Below are positions 19,998 through 31,622 of a stretch of DNA of 64,000 nucleotides, piece after piece (the stretch's first letter is position 1; the number at the start of each line of letters is the position of its first letter). Below the pieces are notes generated by a model. That model was given only the letters and a program-made list of their open reading frames with translations. It was not told where the DNA came from and searched no databases. This DNA comes from Buxus sempervirens (lineage: Eukaryota > Streptophyta > Magnoliopsida > Buxales > Buxaceae). The translations under genes were made by a program, and so were the position numbers. Where the stretch lies: NCBI GenBank assembly GCA_947561395.2, contig OX387182.1:37317949-37381948 (forward strand). The letters run 5' to 3'.

Positions 19998-21458
19998 GTT
20001 GGATAAATTTATTGTATTTTATGGAGCTATAGAATGTTTTGAGCCATGAAACATATTTTGTTGCATATATTGGTACATTTTTTTTATTTTTTGTCTAAAT
20101 GATATGATGAAACTATTGAATAAATATTGTTAACATTCCAGTCGTCCTGTTTTGAGGGGTTTACCTCTGTTCATACCATTTATTCCCTACCCTTGACATT
20201 TGCTTACATGCAAATTCAGGAGGAACATCCAAATTTGAAACATTATTTGAACTGCTTCTTTCTAGGATCCTGCCTAACTTTCTGTTCCAATTCATAGTCC
20301 TATCTTTTGTGCTTAAAATCTCTCAACAAGTGGAATGTTATTCCTCCTTATTACCATTTAGTATCAGAATTTCTGGAGTTAAATTTTATGCTTATGAAAA
20401 TCCACGAATCCATAAGGGATCTAACTTTATTACTTACAATTAATCTCATTTGCTAAGAAATCCTTTTTCCACACTTTTTTGTTGGCCATATACAGGGTCG
20501 ATTGTTCCAGTACCAGCAAGAATGGTGCATTAGCAGGACATATCATTTCCTTGGGGATGAGATTTTTTACGCAACTCTGTCAAACTGGCTGGATCGCTCA
20601 CCAAGGACATAGTTGGGTTTTAAACCCCTTGGTTCAAGTTTGGGTTGAGATGTCTAAACTTTCTGATAAACAGTTAGTGTCCACTTTGGGGCTTTGTGTG
20701 CATGTATATAGGCATGTGTGTATGCAGGGATGTATGTATATTGTTATACGGGTCCCCCATCTCTGTTTGGTAGTTTTGCTAAGCCAAAGTCTACGTTCAA
20801 ATATGACCCAACATTACTCTAACTCTCTCCGTAGCCATTCAAGAATTTGTTTATTTTACTTGAAAACTTATATTATTCTCATAATATATGTTAAAATATA
20901 TATCATGCTCATCACCTATAGGAGTGGGTTTGGAATAGTTTAGACTCCTATGGGTTTAGGTTAGGGTCTGTCAATACCTTCCTGGAAGCTATTCCTAACT
21001 AAGGTTTGTATCATTTTATTACATTGTTAATTATGTATTGCATGTCCCTAAGAACCATCATAATATAGCATATGTTTATTCGATCGAGTTAAATTGAGAA
21101 CCGAACAGGTTAGGCTGGTGGAGGAGGATGAAGAGGTTATAAATGGCTTGGGTTTGCTAGTTTCAGCCCAAACAATAAATTGATGGGTTTGAATTTAGCA
21201 TGGGCACCTTACTGTCGCTGCTTGATTTGACCCAGAACCAAATCATTTTGTCCAAATTCAAGAAATTGCATTCTTCTGGATAACCAGAAAGAAGCTACTA
21301 TCAAATATGGCATTTACCTGCATCAAATTTGGCATGGGCACCTTACTCATCCATTGTTTTGTACTCATCTCCATTGCATGTGCTTCTATAATAATAGTAA
21401 ACTGCATTCTTGGACAATAGCTTACCTGGATGTTATTACATATGGTTCTTGCTATTGT
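19998..21458. other. Unassigned AT-rich stretch
   Basis: I recognise no gene. A plus frame at 20479-20943 follows a good splice-acceptor-like site (TTGTTGGCCATATACAG near 20496) but has no recognisable domain and ends in low-complexity sequence. The phrase GCATGGGCACCTTACT occurs twice (near 21199 and 21331). This may be the decayed 5' portion of the LTR that is clear from 21459 onward. Confidence 0.4.
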
Positions 21459-21714
21459 CTTCCTAAGAATAATTCTACATCTTATTCATGATTCCATAAT
21501 ATTCCCTTTTTAACAGTTCACATTAAATTATAGCAATTTTGTTCAATTATGACATTTAATTATTTCCTTTTTAATAAACAATCAATCAGCCAACCAATCA
21601 TTGTATCAGAAATAAACCAACCTTCAGGTAGTAGCCTACCTTTACTGCAGGACGTAAACACAAAGTATCCACACATGCTCCGCAGGAGAATGTACATCTC
21701 TAAGACTATAGGTA

Positions 21715-21719
21715 CCCCC
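21715..21719. repeat. Target-site duplication of element 2, left copy
   Basis: CCCCC directly before the LTR start TGTGAGAC. The matching CCCCC follows the other LTR at 46457-46461. The empty paralogue at 53103-53107 shows a single CCCCC. Confidence 0.85.
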
Positions 21720-24039
21720 TGTGAGACACGGGAAAAAATCACCGGAATGATCATCCCTCCGTCAACACACGGGCCTCAATGTAAAAATTGGGAGAGTCGC
21801 CACCATTCAGATTTTGGGTGTGAATGGACACCAAAAGTTTAAAAATAAGCAAAAATAGCTAAAAGACAAATTCTAGGGTAAAAATAACCCTATTTGAAAA
21901 TCGAATCCAGAGATGGGTAAGGGGATTAGATTATGAACGGGGGAAGGTGTTAAGCACCCCCATTCATCCACACGAAGTGGTTGCCAAGTGTTTGTTCATG
22001 CTAAAAGAAAATAGAAAGCTTGCTAAAAAATCATGAAAACCTTGAAAAAGGACAAATATATGATATCTTCACATGAAAATCCAAATGAATTCCAGATCTT
22101 CTTTTATGTTAATATCACTTCTGGAATATCACAAAAAGATGGAAATCACAGCAAAAGTTGCACAAAACGAAGTTGAGGCAAATCCGGGAAATTTGGTAAA
22201 AAGTAAGGCTATTTCTCTTGAAATTAATCAAATCCAATTTTAAATTAAATCAAACCAAATCCATTTGAAAGATTAGGGTAAACAATAGTCTCATGCAAAA
22301 TTTCAATTAATTCCGGTTGAAATCCTAAGAGTTATGGCTCTTTTAAAGTTGCTGCCGGAGAAAATCAAAAGTAGCAAGTAGGCAAGTTCGGAAAATCACC
22401 TAGAAAAATCTACTCCATAGAAATCCGTGAAATTTGGTGTCAATGAAGTCTGTATGGCCATATTTCAAAAGAAACTAGCCTCATACAAAAACTCATTCGG
22501 ATGTGCCTTGGGTGGTCTCTCGAACAGGCCCCGAAGATCACACATTTACCCAGAAAAGTATTGATGAACAGTTCTAAGTAAATCCGTTACCAATAATTCA
22601 AATGGAGTTAAAAAATTATGAAACCAACTGGATTTGAAAATAGACTCATAAAGGAGTGATCAGAAACAAAAATCATTCGAATCGGACTTAAAACGAACAC
22701 ATGGCGCTCCGTCGAAGTGACAAGTTCTGTATTTAAACCTGAACTGTCCAATCAAATTCGACAGAGAGGTGTCAAAAATATGCTTGATAGAAATTAATGA
22801 AATTTGGTGGACATAAACTAGACAGCCTCACCTTTCCCATGGTTCTAGAATCGCTCCAAAATTCATCCGGACGATGAAGTTATGAGCGTCCGACGTAAGG
22901 GTACAGTTGCTGTCAAGCTAAGCCATTTTTGAGTAAAACCAAAGCAAAACTGTGACCAAGTGTGTGTAATTCGTGCAAAATGAACACAAAACCTTTAAAA
23001 ATCATTTAACAACATTCCAGAATTGATTGAGGCCATTTATTTGTGATTTATCACAATGAATGTAATAAATCCCCAAATGTGAGCCTATCTCGCCAAAATT
23101 GTGCTATGTATGTGCAAGTGTGAAAAATCATACAAGATCAATATAACAAGATAGCATGCATACATATTCATCAAAATAAGGTTTTAAAACAACCTAGGGT
23201 TCCGTTCCATTATTGTTTCCCTTTGTTCTCTCTCCCCGTTAAACACGGTTCTTCAAGATAATCATGGGGTACTTTGAATATGAAACGGTTTTCAGTCATT
23301 CAAAAAGGCTTTATGCTACATAGGTTCTAGCACTAGGGTCAATCCCCAGTCTCGTTTCTCCTAGATCCTGCCTTCACGTTTTACGGCTAGAGGGAGTCTC
23401 GAGATACTTTGAGCCGGGGAAGGATTTTCAGACACACAAAAAGGCCTTATTCTACAGAAAGGTAGAAGAAGAGATCTAGATCTAGAAATGTAAAGACAAA
23501 AATTAAAAAAGAGGTTTGAGGTTTACCTGGATTCTTGAAGCACTTCTGCAGCGGTTTCCCTCTTCTCTTGGAGCTCTTCTTGGCAAGAGTTAATGGCCAT
23601 TTGCTTAAGGAGGAGCCTCCTATTTATAGGCAAAGGTTAGGGTTAGGGTTGGTGAGAATGGTAAACATAACATAATGTCTATAGCCCACCAACCTTAATC
23701 CTAAGGCTATTTCCGAGATTTCCTCTCATTTAATGAGGGATATGATGGTAAAAGTGAAAAGCTCTCGGAAAACCCTAATTTTGAGCAAAACTTGTGTATC
23801 CGGTATATCAGGCCAGATACACAAGGACCTTAAGGTATCTGGCATAGAATACCGGATACGCTAAAGCTTTCTTGTATCCGGTATTTTGTACCAGATACAA
23901 AGAGGGGTACTTGTATCCGGACTGAGTTGCCGGATACAGGTAAAAACTTATTTTCTCCAATTTTTGTGCTGGCTTTCAAGGAGATAATGATTTTTGATGA
24001 TTATTGATCATTTTGACAGTGCAATTTGGGATGTCTACA
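21720..24039 (-). mobile_element. 3' LTR of element 2
   Basis: 2320 bp from TGTGAGAC to GTCTACA on the plus strand. It matches 44126-46456 closely. It contains the palindrome quartet (23795-23938), a TATA box in CCTATTTATAGG (near 23618-23629; minus strand) and the conserved splice donor (near 23526). Confidence 0.95.
23795..23938. repeat. Palindrome quartet in 3' LTR of element 2
   Basis: Centres at 23808, 23847, 23886 and 23925, exactly 39 bp apart. Arms are GTATCCGG/CCGGATAC with a few single differences, loops are 9 nt. The last loop is ACTGAGTTG, the CTGAGTTG type found at the same end of most arrays. Confidence 0.95.
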
Positions 24040-24056
24040 ATTGCCCCTCTTTGCGG
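24040..24056 (-). other. Polypurine tract of element 2
   Basis: The minus strand reads CCGCAAAGAGGGGCAAT directly before the LTR start TGTAGACA. Position and purine content fit a PPT. Confidence 0.7.
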
Positions 24057-24598
24057 GAACTGCGAAGCAGTGAGCTGCAAAGATTAGACAAGCCCAAATT
24101 GCACTCCCTTAAGCATGATTTGCTTGATTCAATTCAATTTTGTAAAAAACAATTTTTGGGTGAAGATTTGCCAAAAAGCCCTAACTTTAAGGGGGCATTT
24201 CTCCAAGAATTCTTAAATTCCACTGAGCTCTCGTGGCTATGAAGTGGATTTTAAGCCCGAAAATAGGATTTCTTGAAAACTGATTTTTTTATCAAACCAA
24301 GTTGAAAATTGAGTGGATATCTTCCCTTTTGACCAACACATTTCCCAGAGTTGTCCTAAATTCCACTGAGCTCTCGTGGCTGTGAGGTGGATTTTAAGGC
24401 AAAAATAGGATTTTGTGAGAAAATAGTGGACTTTGTATCACATTTTTGCTCTTTTCCTTTTTTTTCTCTTCCTTTTTCCCTTTTTTTTTCTTCTTCTTCT
24501 TTTTTTTCTTTTTCTTTCTTTTTTTTTTTCTTCTTTTTTCCTTTTTTCATTTCTTTTTCTCTTTTTTCCTTTTTTTTCTCTTCTTTTTTACTTTGCGT
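24057..24598. other. 3' UTR of element 2 with polypyrimidine block
   Basis: I see no gene. The phrase CCACTGAGCTCTCGTGGCT occurs twice (near 24220 and 24364) as part of a direct repeat of about 45 bp. Positions 24445-24590 are an almost pure C/T tract on the plus strand. It ends at the promoter palindrome of the antisense gene. Confidence 0.6.
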
Positions 24599-24659
24599 GT
24601 ATCCAGCCTGATTCACCGGATACACTTGCTTATAAAAGTCGCGCGCGGCCGCGACTTTT
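24599..24659 (+). promoter_or_regulatory. Promoter of antisense PMD gene 1
   Basis: One copy of the GTATCC(A/G)G...CCGGATAC palindrome (24599-24623, centre 24611) lies 7 bp before TATAAAA (24631-24637). A second inverted repeat starts within the TATA box: AAAAGTCGCG (24634-24643) and CGCGACTTTT (24650-24659). This promoter faces against the element, and its palindrome is the one used in the sense LTR promoter. Confidence 0.65.
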
Positions 24660-27600
24660 CCTCTTCTTTTCTCCTTCTCCGTTTACTCAGACCGGCTACA
24701 GACCTTCGTCCCCGACGATCCTTTTTCTTCTTCGACCATCTCCGACGAGTCCGACGTCTTCCATTGTTGTCGGCAACAGTCCTTAACTCCGGCAACACTT
24801 AGTGATCGCTCATTTACGGTAGTAGTCGAGCCCTAGCCCCATTTTCTCCTGATTTCCGGCGATTCCTCACCTTGGCATTGGAGCGACGACCTTCTGCGAT
24901 TTCTTCTGAGGTCGGCCGACTTCTCCATCGACAAGTTCCTCTTTGGTGCTCGAATCCAAGTTCCCGCTGGTGGAGGTCAGTGAATAACGAATTTTCGTTT
25001 CTTATTGACAATTATCTGTGATGCATTCTTTCTTGTTTGTTGACAATTTTTGAAATCTTGCATTGCCGAATCCATATTTGCAAAAATGTTGACTTGCATC
25101 CTGTTGGTGGTAAAATTTTAATGCTATTTTGCTGTTTTTTCCTTGTAATATGCTTCACCAAATCTGTCCCATCCAAGCATGCCTTTTCTCATGCTTTGAT
25201 TTTGTCTATCATGCTGGATTGTTGATACTCGCAATTAGTTCTGACTTCAGTAATGCGATATTCTATATGCCTTGTTCTCGACCACATATTGCACAATCAT
25301 CTCGATGTTGTTTAGGTTGTAGGGACCTCTGAATTGCAGATATCGCACTACCACTCACTTTGGCTCTTTCTTGACCTCAAATGCTATTAGTCCTGTCAGT
25401 CCCAAATACCATGCTGTGTTTTTTTTTTTCTGCAACCTGCTTGGTCTTTTTCCTTTTGGCCTTTTTCCAATAGAGGCTGTGCATCTATGATTTGTTCTTG
25501 AATGGTCTTTGCTATGCACATTGTCTTCTAGCAACCCTGAAAGCAAATTAAGAAAATATCAAGCTTCATAGAAATACTTTAGGACAACATTTGGAAATGT
25601 CTTAGAGACCAAATTTCTGATAAGTAACTTGGCACAAGATTGTTAATTAGATAGAAATACCAAACACTTTCTGAAAACTTTGAACTGAACCAGATAAAAT
25701 ACCCTCGAGACACAATTCACGATAATTTGGAAAAAAAATCCTGCAAATGTGAACTGTAACCTTAACCGGAAGCAAAGCAAAATTTCTGAAATTCATAAAA
25801 CACTTCCCTGTGTAGATGGCTAAGAGTCGTTCTCGAGTTCGAGAGGAGGCTGACCCTGCTGATCAGCCCTCCACTTCGCGGGCTCGGACAGAGGCGAGTT
25901 CCAGCGCCACCCTGTCGGAGCCGCTAGATGTCTCCGGGGAGAGCTCTGCTGAGGGCTCTGCTGAGGCAGGCTTTCAAATTCTTCTTCTTCTCCCTTCTAT
26001 TCTCTTCCTATACCAATCTTCACACTTTTCCTTTGAATTTTAGCCCGTTGTTGCTCCTGCTCGGGGTCGAGGCAGAGTTCAGGATCAGGCCCTTGAGGGC
26101 GAGAGAGGCCGTGGCAGAGGCCGAGGCAGAGCCAGAGGTGCGGCTCAGGATGGTGTTGCCGTAGCCTTGTTAAGGGTCTCTGAGGAGCTGAGAGCTGTTC
26201 ATGATACAGAGCTCCTCAGTGGCTTGGATAGCCACCCATCCATGTGCATCAGGGCAGATGTGCCTCTTCTGTATCATTCCTTCCACTTGCGAGGCAGTTG
26301 GGGGAGATTCAGTGAGTTGGCTCAGTCGCTTTCTCCGGCCCTCAGGCGCGAGTTTGGGAGGTGCCATTTGGATCATTTTCTTAGCATTCTATCGTTCAGA
26401 GCTGACCGTCCACTCATTTTTGCTATGATGGAGAGATATTTCTTGGAGACACAGTCCTTCCATCTACTGGACGTGAAGCTAGGGATCCGCCCCTCCGATT
26501 TTGTGATGATTACCGGTATTCCTTTGACGGGGCGGACCATCGTCTTGGATCGACCTTCTGCGGAGGATATTGGCCTCCTCCTGGGATATCCGGCCCTGTC
26601 TCCCGCTGCTTGGGATGGGCGGAGTGGTCGTCTCTCCATTAGTTGGTTGCGGGAGAGCCTGGCTCGTCATTATGAGGGGAGACATGCGACCGTCTCTGTG
26701 GAGGATGCAGCTTTTGTTCCTATCTTCCGACACGTATTGCTGCTGATGCTCGGGAGTTGCTTCTTCCCGGAGGATACTACCAGTGTCAGCCCGCTCTTTT
26801 TGGACGCTTTGAGAGATTTTCATCAGACCCGCCAGCTAGCATGGGGTCGACTCATCTATGGGACCATCTTAGCCGGGTTGTGCCGAGCGGTTCGAGGCCT
26901 GGCATCCCCGAGAGGTGATGGAGTCAGCAGCCGGTTCTTCTGGCAGATTCTACAGGTATTGAATTCATCTGTCTGGTTTACTTCCTTAGGCTTTATCTTC
27001 TTTATTTCTTGACTGATTTTCTTTTGCCAGGTGTTTATGTACACCTATATGACTTTCTTCCGCCCATCCCCGATACTTGAGGTCGCGGATTTCCCTGTTG
27101 CTTTACGCTGGTCGGTCCAGGTCCGAGATGCTGATAGGAGTCAGCCTCGCACTGCTCGGGTTCACTTGGACCGCGCCCGACGATCCGATGTAAATTCTTT
27201 GCCTTTTTCTTTTTGTTTCTTTTCCTGCACCTTGACTGTGTCTGACTATTTTTTCTTCTTTGCAGCTCCTCCTGGCACGCTTTGATGACGTGGATGTCGG
27301 AGTGGCCCGTGAGATGATAGTACAGGATGCTTTTGATAGAGACCTCCGACGTTAGCCCTACCAGTGCTTCCTTGGGAGGCTTGGTAGGGTGATGTATTTG
27401 GGAGAGCGCCTGTACTATTAGCACACAGGCACACTTCGTATTCCCATTCCCCCTCCTCCTGTGGGTCTCGACACACTCCTCCCGGGCTTTGATGTGGATC
27501 AGTTTGATCATTTCCTGGATGTAGAAGGGCTCACAGTAGCTGGGGATTACGACGAGTGGATCCAGAGAGTATCCATTGGGTGCTTGATGGATCGGCCCAC

Positions 27601-28463
27601 TCGTGCCGGGGTGACCGAGATTGGTGGGATCTATGTCCGGATCCACGATGATACGGTGAGTCTTGTAATCTTCATATTTTCATCCACTTTTCTTCCCTTC
27701 TGTATTTCTGACCCCAATTCTGTTGTTGCTGGCAGGTATACGAGCTGAATATTATCCGGGACCGGTTCGAGAGCCAGCGGGCCGCGATCGATGATATGAT
27801 CGCCGAGCATGATGCGGTCGTGGCCCAGAGGGATGCTAGGATCAGAGAGCTGGAGGCTCTGGTTGCTGAGCTCCAGGCTAGACAGCTATCTGGTCTTCTT
27901 ATAATTTCACATCTTTAATTTTCCTGTTTCTGCTATTCTGATATGCTTGTTTGACTTGTGTAGGGCCTGGTCCCGGATGACGCTGCTTACGAGCCAGCTC
28001 CTGATCTATCTCCGGTTCAGGCTGCTGATCCTGTGGATGTCCCCGTTGCTGACCCAGTTGAGCTGGATCCTCCTGTTCCTGCTGCAGATATTCCTGGTAC
28101 GTTCTATTTTAATTTTTCCCTCTTTGGTTCCTCTTTATATCTCAATTTTCTGATTTTTTTCCTATTGACCCAGATACTTATGCTCCTGGCCCTTCCTCTA
28201 ATGCTGCTGGGCCTTCTGGATCTGCGGGTCCAGTCGAGCCTGCTCGTGTTGAGCCCGAGGCATCCTTTCCAGATTCTGCTCCTGCTCCGCCCCCAGACAT
28301 CGAGGAGTATTGCTTGGAGTATCAGATCCAGCAAGTGGTGGGTCGGCTTCCTCGTCACGCTGCCGAGCGTATTCTGGCATATTCTAGGGGCCGATCACTT
28401 CGAGGGAGAGGCCGTAGAGGTGGACACGGCCGAGGACGCGGGGATGATCCTGCACAGGAGTAG
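24660..28463 (+). CDS. Antisense PMD gene 1 of element 2 (multi-exon)
   Basis: The transcript would start near 24660. A 5' UTR intron probably runs from about 24977 to 25815, ending TGTAG just before the start codon at 25816. The first coding exon is polar and serine-rich. The next (26044-26955) starts with an RGRG-rich segment and then carries the PMD core (MMERYFLETQSFHLLDVKLG, ITGIPLTGR). Further exons begin at about 27031, 27266, 27736, 27963 and 28172, each with good GT...AG edges. A coiled coil (DARIRELEALVAELQARQL), a Pro/Ala-rich linker and an RGRGRRGG tail follow. The stop is at 28461-28463. The domain order fits a nuclear, possibly RNA- or DNA-binding PMD protein. The gene shows some decay. 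Function is unknown. Confidence 0.7.
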
Positions 28464-28656
28464 TAGATTAGGATTTTTTCCATGCATTTATACCACACCT
28501 TGTATAGAAAAACTTGCATATATATAAGAAAATATTTTTATTCATTCTCTCTTGTGTTGCACTTCTTTTCTTTTCAATTTTATGCAATTATGACTTGTAC
28601 ACAGGTAAAAAATTCGGATTTTCTATCCTTTGCTCTTTTTTTTGCTGTTTTTCTTT
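28464..28656. other. Spacer between the two antisense genes of element 2
   Basis: I see no gene. It is T-rich on the plus strand and is probably the 3' UTR of gene 1 (TATATATAAG near 28521). It leads into the palindrome quartet of gene 2. Confidence 0.4.
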
Positions 28657-28817
28657 GTATCCGGCATATCAAACCGGATACATTGAGTTTTATTTGTATC
28701 CGGTATATTATGCCGGATACACTAAAAAGCCTTTTTATCCGGCATTATTCACTGGATATGAAGAGAATGCCTTGTATCCGGTCTGATATGCCGGATACTT
28801 TAAAACATGCTATAAAT
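28657..28817 (+). promoter_or_regulatory. Palindrome quartet and TATA box of antisense gene 2
   Basis: Four GTATCCGG...CCGGATAC palindromes are centred at 28669, 28708, 28747 and 28786, exactly 39 bp apart. TATAAAT follows at 28811-28817, 12 bp after the last arm. ATGC-CACCA-GCAT forms a small stem at 28816-28828. This is the same four-palindrome module as in the LTR U3, placed even closer to the TATA box. Confidence 0.8.
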
Positions 28818-28926
28818 GCCACCAGCATCGGGATTTGCACATTTTTACGAGTTTTTGAGTTTAGAAAACCCCTTTTGCGCCTTTTTCTTCCTCCCCTTGA
28901 GTTCTAGCTTGCTCCCATCAACTCCA

Positions 28927-30700
28927 ATGGAATCCGGATCATCTTCTGCCCCATTATTGTCTGTCCACACTGCCTTCCCTGCAAAACAACCTTTTAGATC
29001 AAAACCACCAAATCTCACTAGGTACAACCCGGTGGATTCCTTTTACACAAGATGGGTTAACTCTATGACTCTTGATGAGGAGAGGAGATGGGATTCCACC
29101 AATCTAGGCCACACCCTGCTCATTCTAAAGGTTCCCTTCAAGTGGGAGATTATAGAGGCCATGATCGGTCACTGGGTTCCCGACCTTAACTTGTTCCGTT
29201 TTGGGAACCATGAGATGACCCCAACCATTGAAGAGGTGGAAACCATCCTGGGCTTGAGGTTTGATGAGAAGGTGGTGAATCCACCTCTTAGGCCCAGCTA
29301 CAAAAAGGAGGCTTCTACTTTTCTGGGCATAGGGAAGAAGGACTTAGGAGATTCTAATACCATATTGACCTTGTCTAAGTCTTTTTTGACTGAGAAGCTT
29401 TTGAGAGGGGAAAATAAGGAAGCCCGGTTCAACGCCTTGACCCTGATAGTGGTCAACCAGCTACTTTTCCCACGAGATGATGACGAGGTGGACTTGGCCC
29501 TGATCTCAGTGATATGCCAGGTTAGGGAGCGGGAGAGGTTGGCCCCTATGATTTTGGCTGGGATGTATCAGGCCTTGACTGATTGCTACAATAGGAAGTC
29601 GAAACGCTTCCTAGCATGTGCCCAGATCCTGCAGGTAAAAACATTTTTTTTATTATTATTTTTATTTTTGCTTCTTTGCTTTCTTTTTTGCTTTTTTGCT
29701 TTCTTTTTGCTTTTTTTTTCTTTTTTTTTGCTTTTTTCTTGCTTTTTTGCTTTTTTATTTTTTCTTTTTTCTTACAATGTGCTGATATATCTCTCTTCCT
29801 TTGCAGCTTTGGCTACTTGATCATCTGAGTCAAATTGAGGAAATCAATCGACACTTCTTCCCGAGCTTAAAAGTCCCCATTTTGATGAGCAACCGGGGGT
29901 GTCCCGATATTCCAGGGGGCAAACAGGGTTGGTTCACTTTCTTGGGTTCACTCCAGGATGACCAGGTGAGATGGCCTGGTACTTATCAACCCAATGCGGA
30001 GACAGTGATTAGCTTTCGAGACCGCAACTTTCTGGTTCTGGCTGGCCTGAGACATGCAGTGCTGTATCTTCCTTTGCAGGTCCTTTGTCAGTTCAGAGCG
30101 ACCCAGGGGATTATAGTCCCAAATGGGTATGAGGATCATGTTGGGCCCCTTTCTCCAGCTACCATGAAGCTGAATGCTTGGTTGATGAGGGAGTGGTCCT
30201 ATGTTCGCTTCATGCATGGCCCCGTCTTCTCAGAAGCCCATGTGAAGGACTATCTCTTATGGATCAAGGAGCAGATACAAAATCAGGCCCCAGTACCCGA
30301 AGATCCTCCTGCAGTCTTGGCTCCCACTTATGACGATATTGTAGAGTCTGAGAGAGCTTCCCACAAGCGACTTCAGTAGATATGGGTACGAGAGGCTCAG
30401 GAGCTTAGGATACGGGGCCTTGACATGGAAAGGCAACTTGCAGAGCAGGTATCTCGCCGTCTGGCTATGGAGAAGCAACTTGAGGAACATAGGTAGGCCC
30501 GCTGTCTTGAAGTTCGAGCACTGAGGCAGAAGCACCAGGATGCTTTAGCCGACCTTAGGAGCATGCGGATTAGGCAGACTCTTTCAGATGAGGTTATTTC
30601 CTTTTTGAGTGATCCTGCTGCGGAGGGGGCTTCTGGAGTTATTGCAGCTCGGATTCGGGAGCTTGAGGAGCGGCTAGGAGACAGAGATTATCCTTATTTC
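28927..30700 (+). CDS. Antisense PMD/DUF7745-like gene 2 of element 2
   Basis: The start at 28927 (MESGSSSAPL) is preferred over the in-frame ATG at 28816 because the latter overlaps the TATA box. Exon 1 (28927-29634) contains YTRWVNSM, FKWEIIEAMIGHWVPDLNLF, RFGNHEMTPTIEEVETILGL, the pattern of PMD/DUF7745-type proteins (W...F.F....TPTIEE). A T-rich intron (29635-29806) separates exon 2, which continues LWLLDHLSQIEEINRHFF and FLVLAGLRHAVLYLP. Beyond about 30380 an arginine- and glutamate-rich coiled coil follows (ERQLAEQVSRR, ARIRELEERLGDRD). It is not a recent copy of gene 1. The coding sequence looks partly decayed near its end. Such antisense ORFs are known from Tat elements, but their role is not. 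Confidence 0.65.
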
Positions 30701-31622
30701 CTGCACACATTTTTTTCTTTTTTTTTCTACCTTTGTACAAAAGCAAACTCCAATAGTGGAAAGACAAAGGATTTAATTCAAAATAAAATTTTTATATTAT
30801 TGGCCTCAGAATGCTCAAATGCTTGTAAAAACAAAGGTTTTATGAAAAGTATTTGATTTATCATCACTGGCCAAAGTATAGTTTTTCCTTTTTATATATA
30901 TATTTTTTATTTTTTTGAAATTTGGTCCATGCACTTAATCACCTACAATTAAAGGAATTAGAACCAGGTTAAATAATGAAAAGGGTAGTCCAAGTAATAA
31001 TGAGGGATCAAAACCATCCATCTTAGGACCTTTAGAGTCATCCCCAAATGCCAAAACTGACCCCATTCTGCTCATGCCGATTTTGCTTCAAGCTTAAATC
31101 TCTATGATCAACTCAACCTCTGATTTTTTTTATTCTTTCTTACCAATATTGCCCCTAGCGCCAGTTACGGTTTTCACTAGGGCCGGCTTCTGCATTCCGT
31201 CATCACCAATTTTACTCTAAAATTTGAATGAACATACTAAGATCCCCGAGGGCTTAGAAATAGGACGAAACAAAGGCTAGGCTTGGTTTATGAAAGAAAA
31301 GGTATTAAAGGCTCAAAAATTTTCAAATGTGGAAATAGGTCAACCGGACTTACAGTCATGATGAATTTAACCCCATTTCCCCAAATTGCCTTCTTTGCCT
31401 CTCTTTTCACACTTGGCTTTCATTTGCCATTTTTCATTGCTTTTCCTTTTTTTTTTTTCTTTTTTCCTCAACTTTGCCCCAATTGATTTTGCCCCAATTT
31501 GACTGTAAATCCGGTTTGGGTTTATCAAAGAAACGAACCGGCTCAATTTGGCTAGACTAGGGATTCAAAATTTGAAGGAAATAAAGAAAAATGGCCTCGG
31601 ATCATTTCCTAGTAATGTTCAC
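30701..31622. other. Spacer between antisense gene 2 and integrase end
   Basis: I see no gene. It is AT-rich with T tracts (near 30710, 30900, 31450). The 3' ends of the antisense gene and of the sense pol region converge here, so overlapping 3' ends are possible. Confidence 0.5.

Noticed and set aside
20479-20943. 154-codon plus frame preceded by a splice-acceptor-like site.
   Set aside because: No recognisable domain, low-complexity end and no neighbouring exons. Not enough to call a gene.
24356-24802. Lysine-rich (minus) and phenylalanine-rich (plus) frames.
   Set aside because: They translate the polypyrimidine tract at 24445-24590. Low complexity only.
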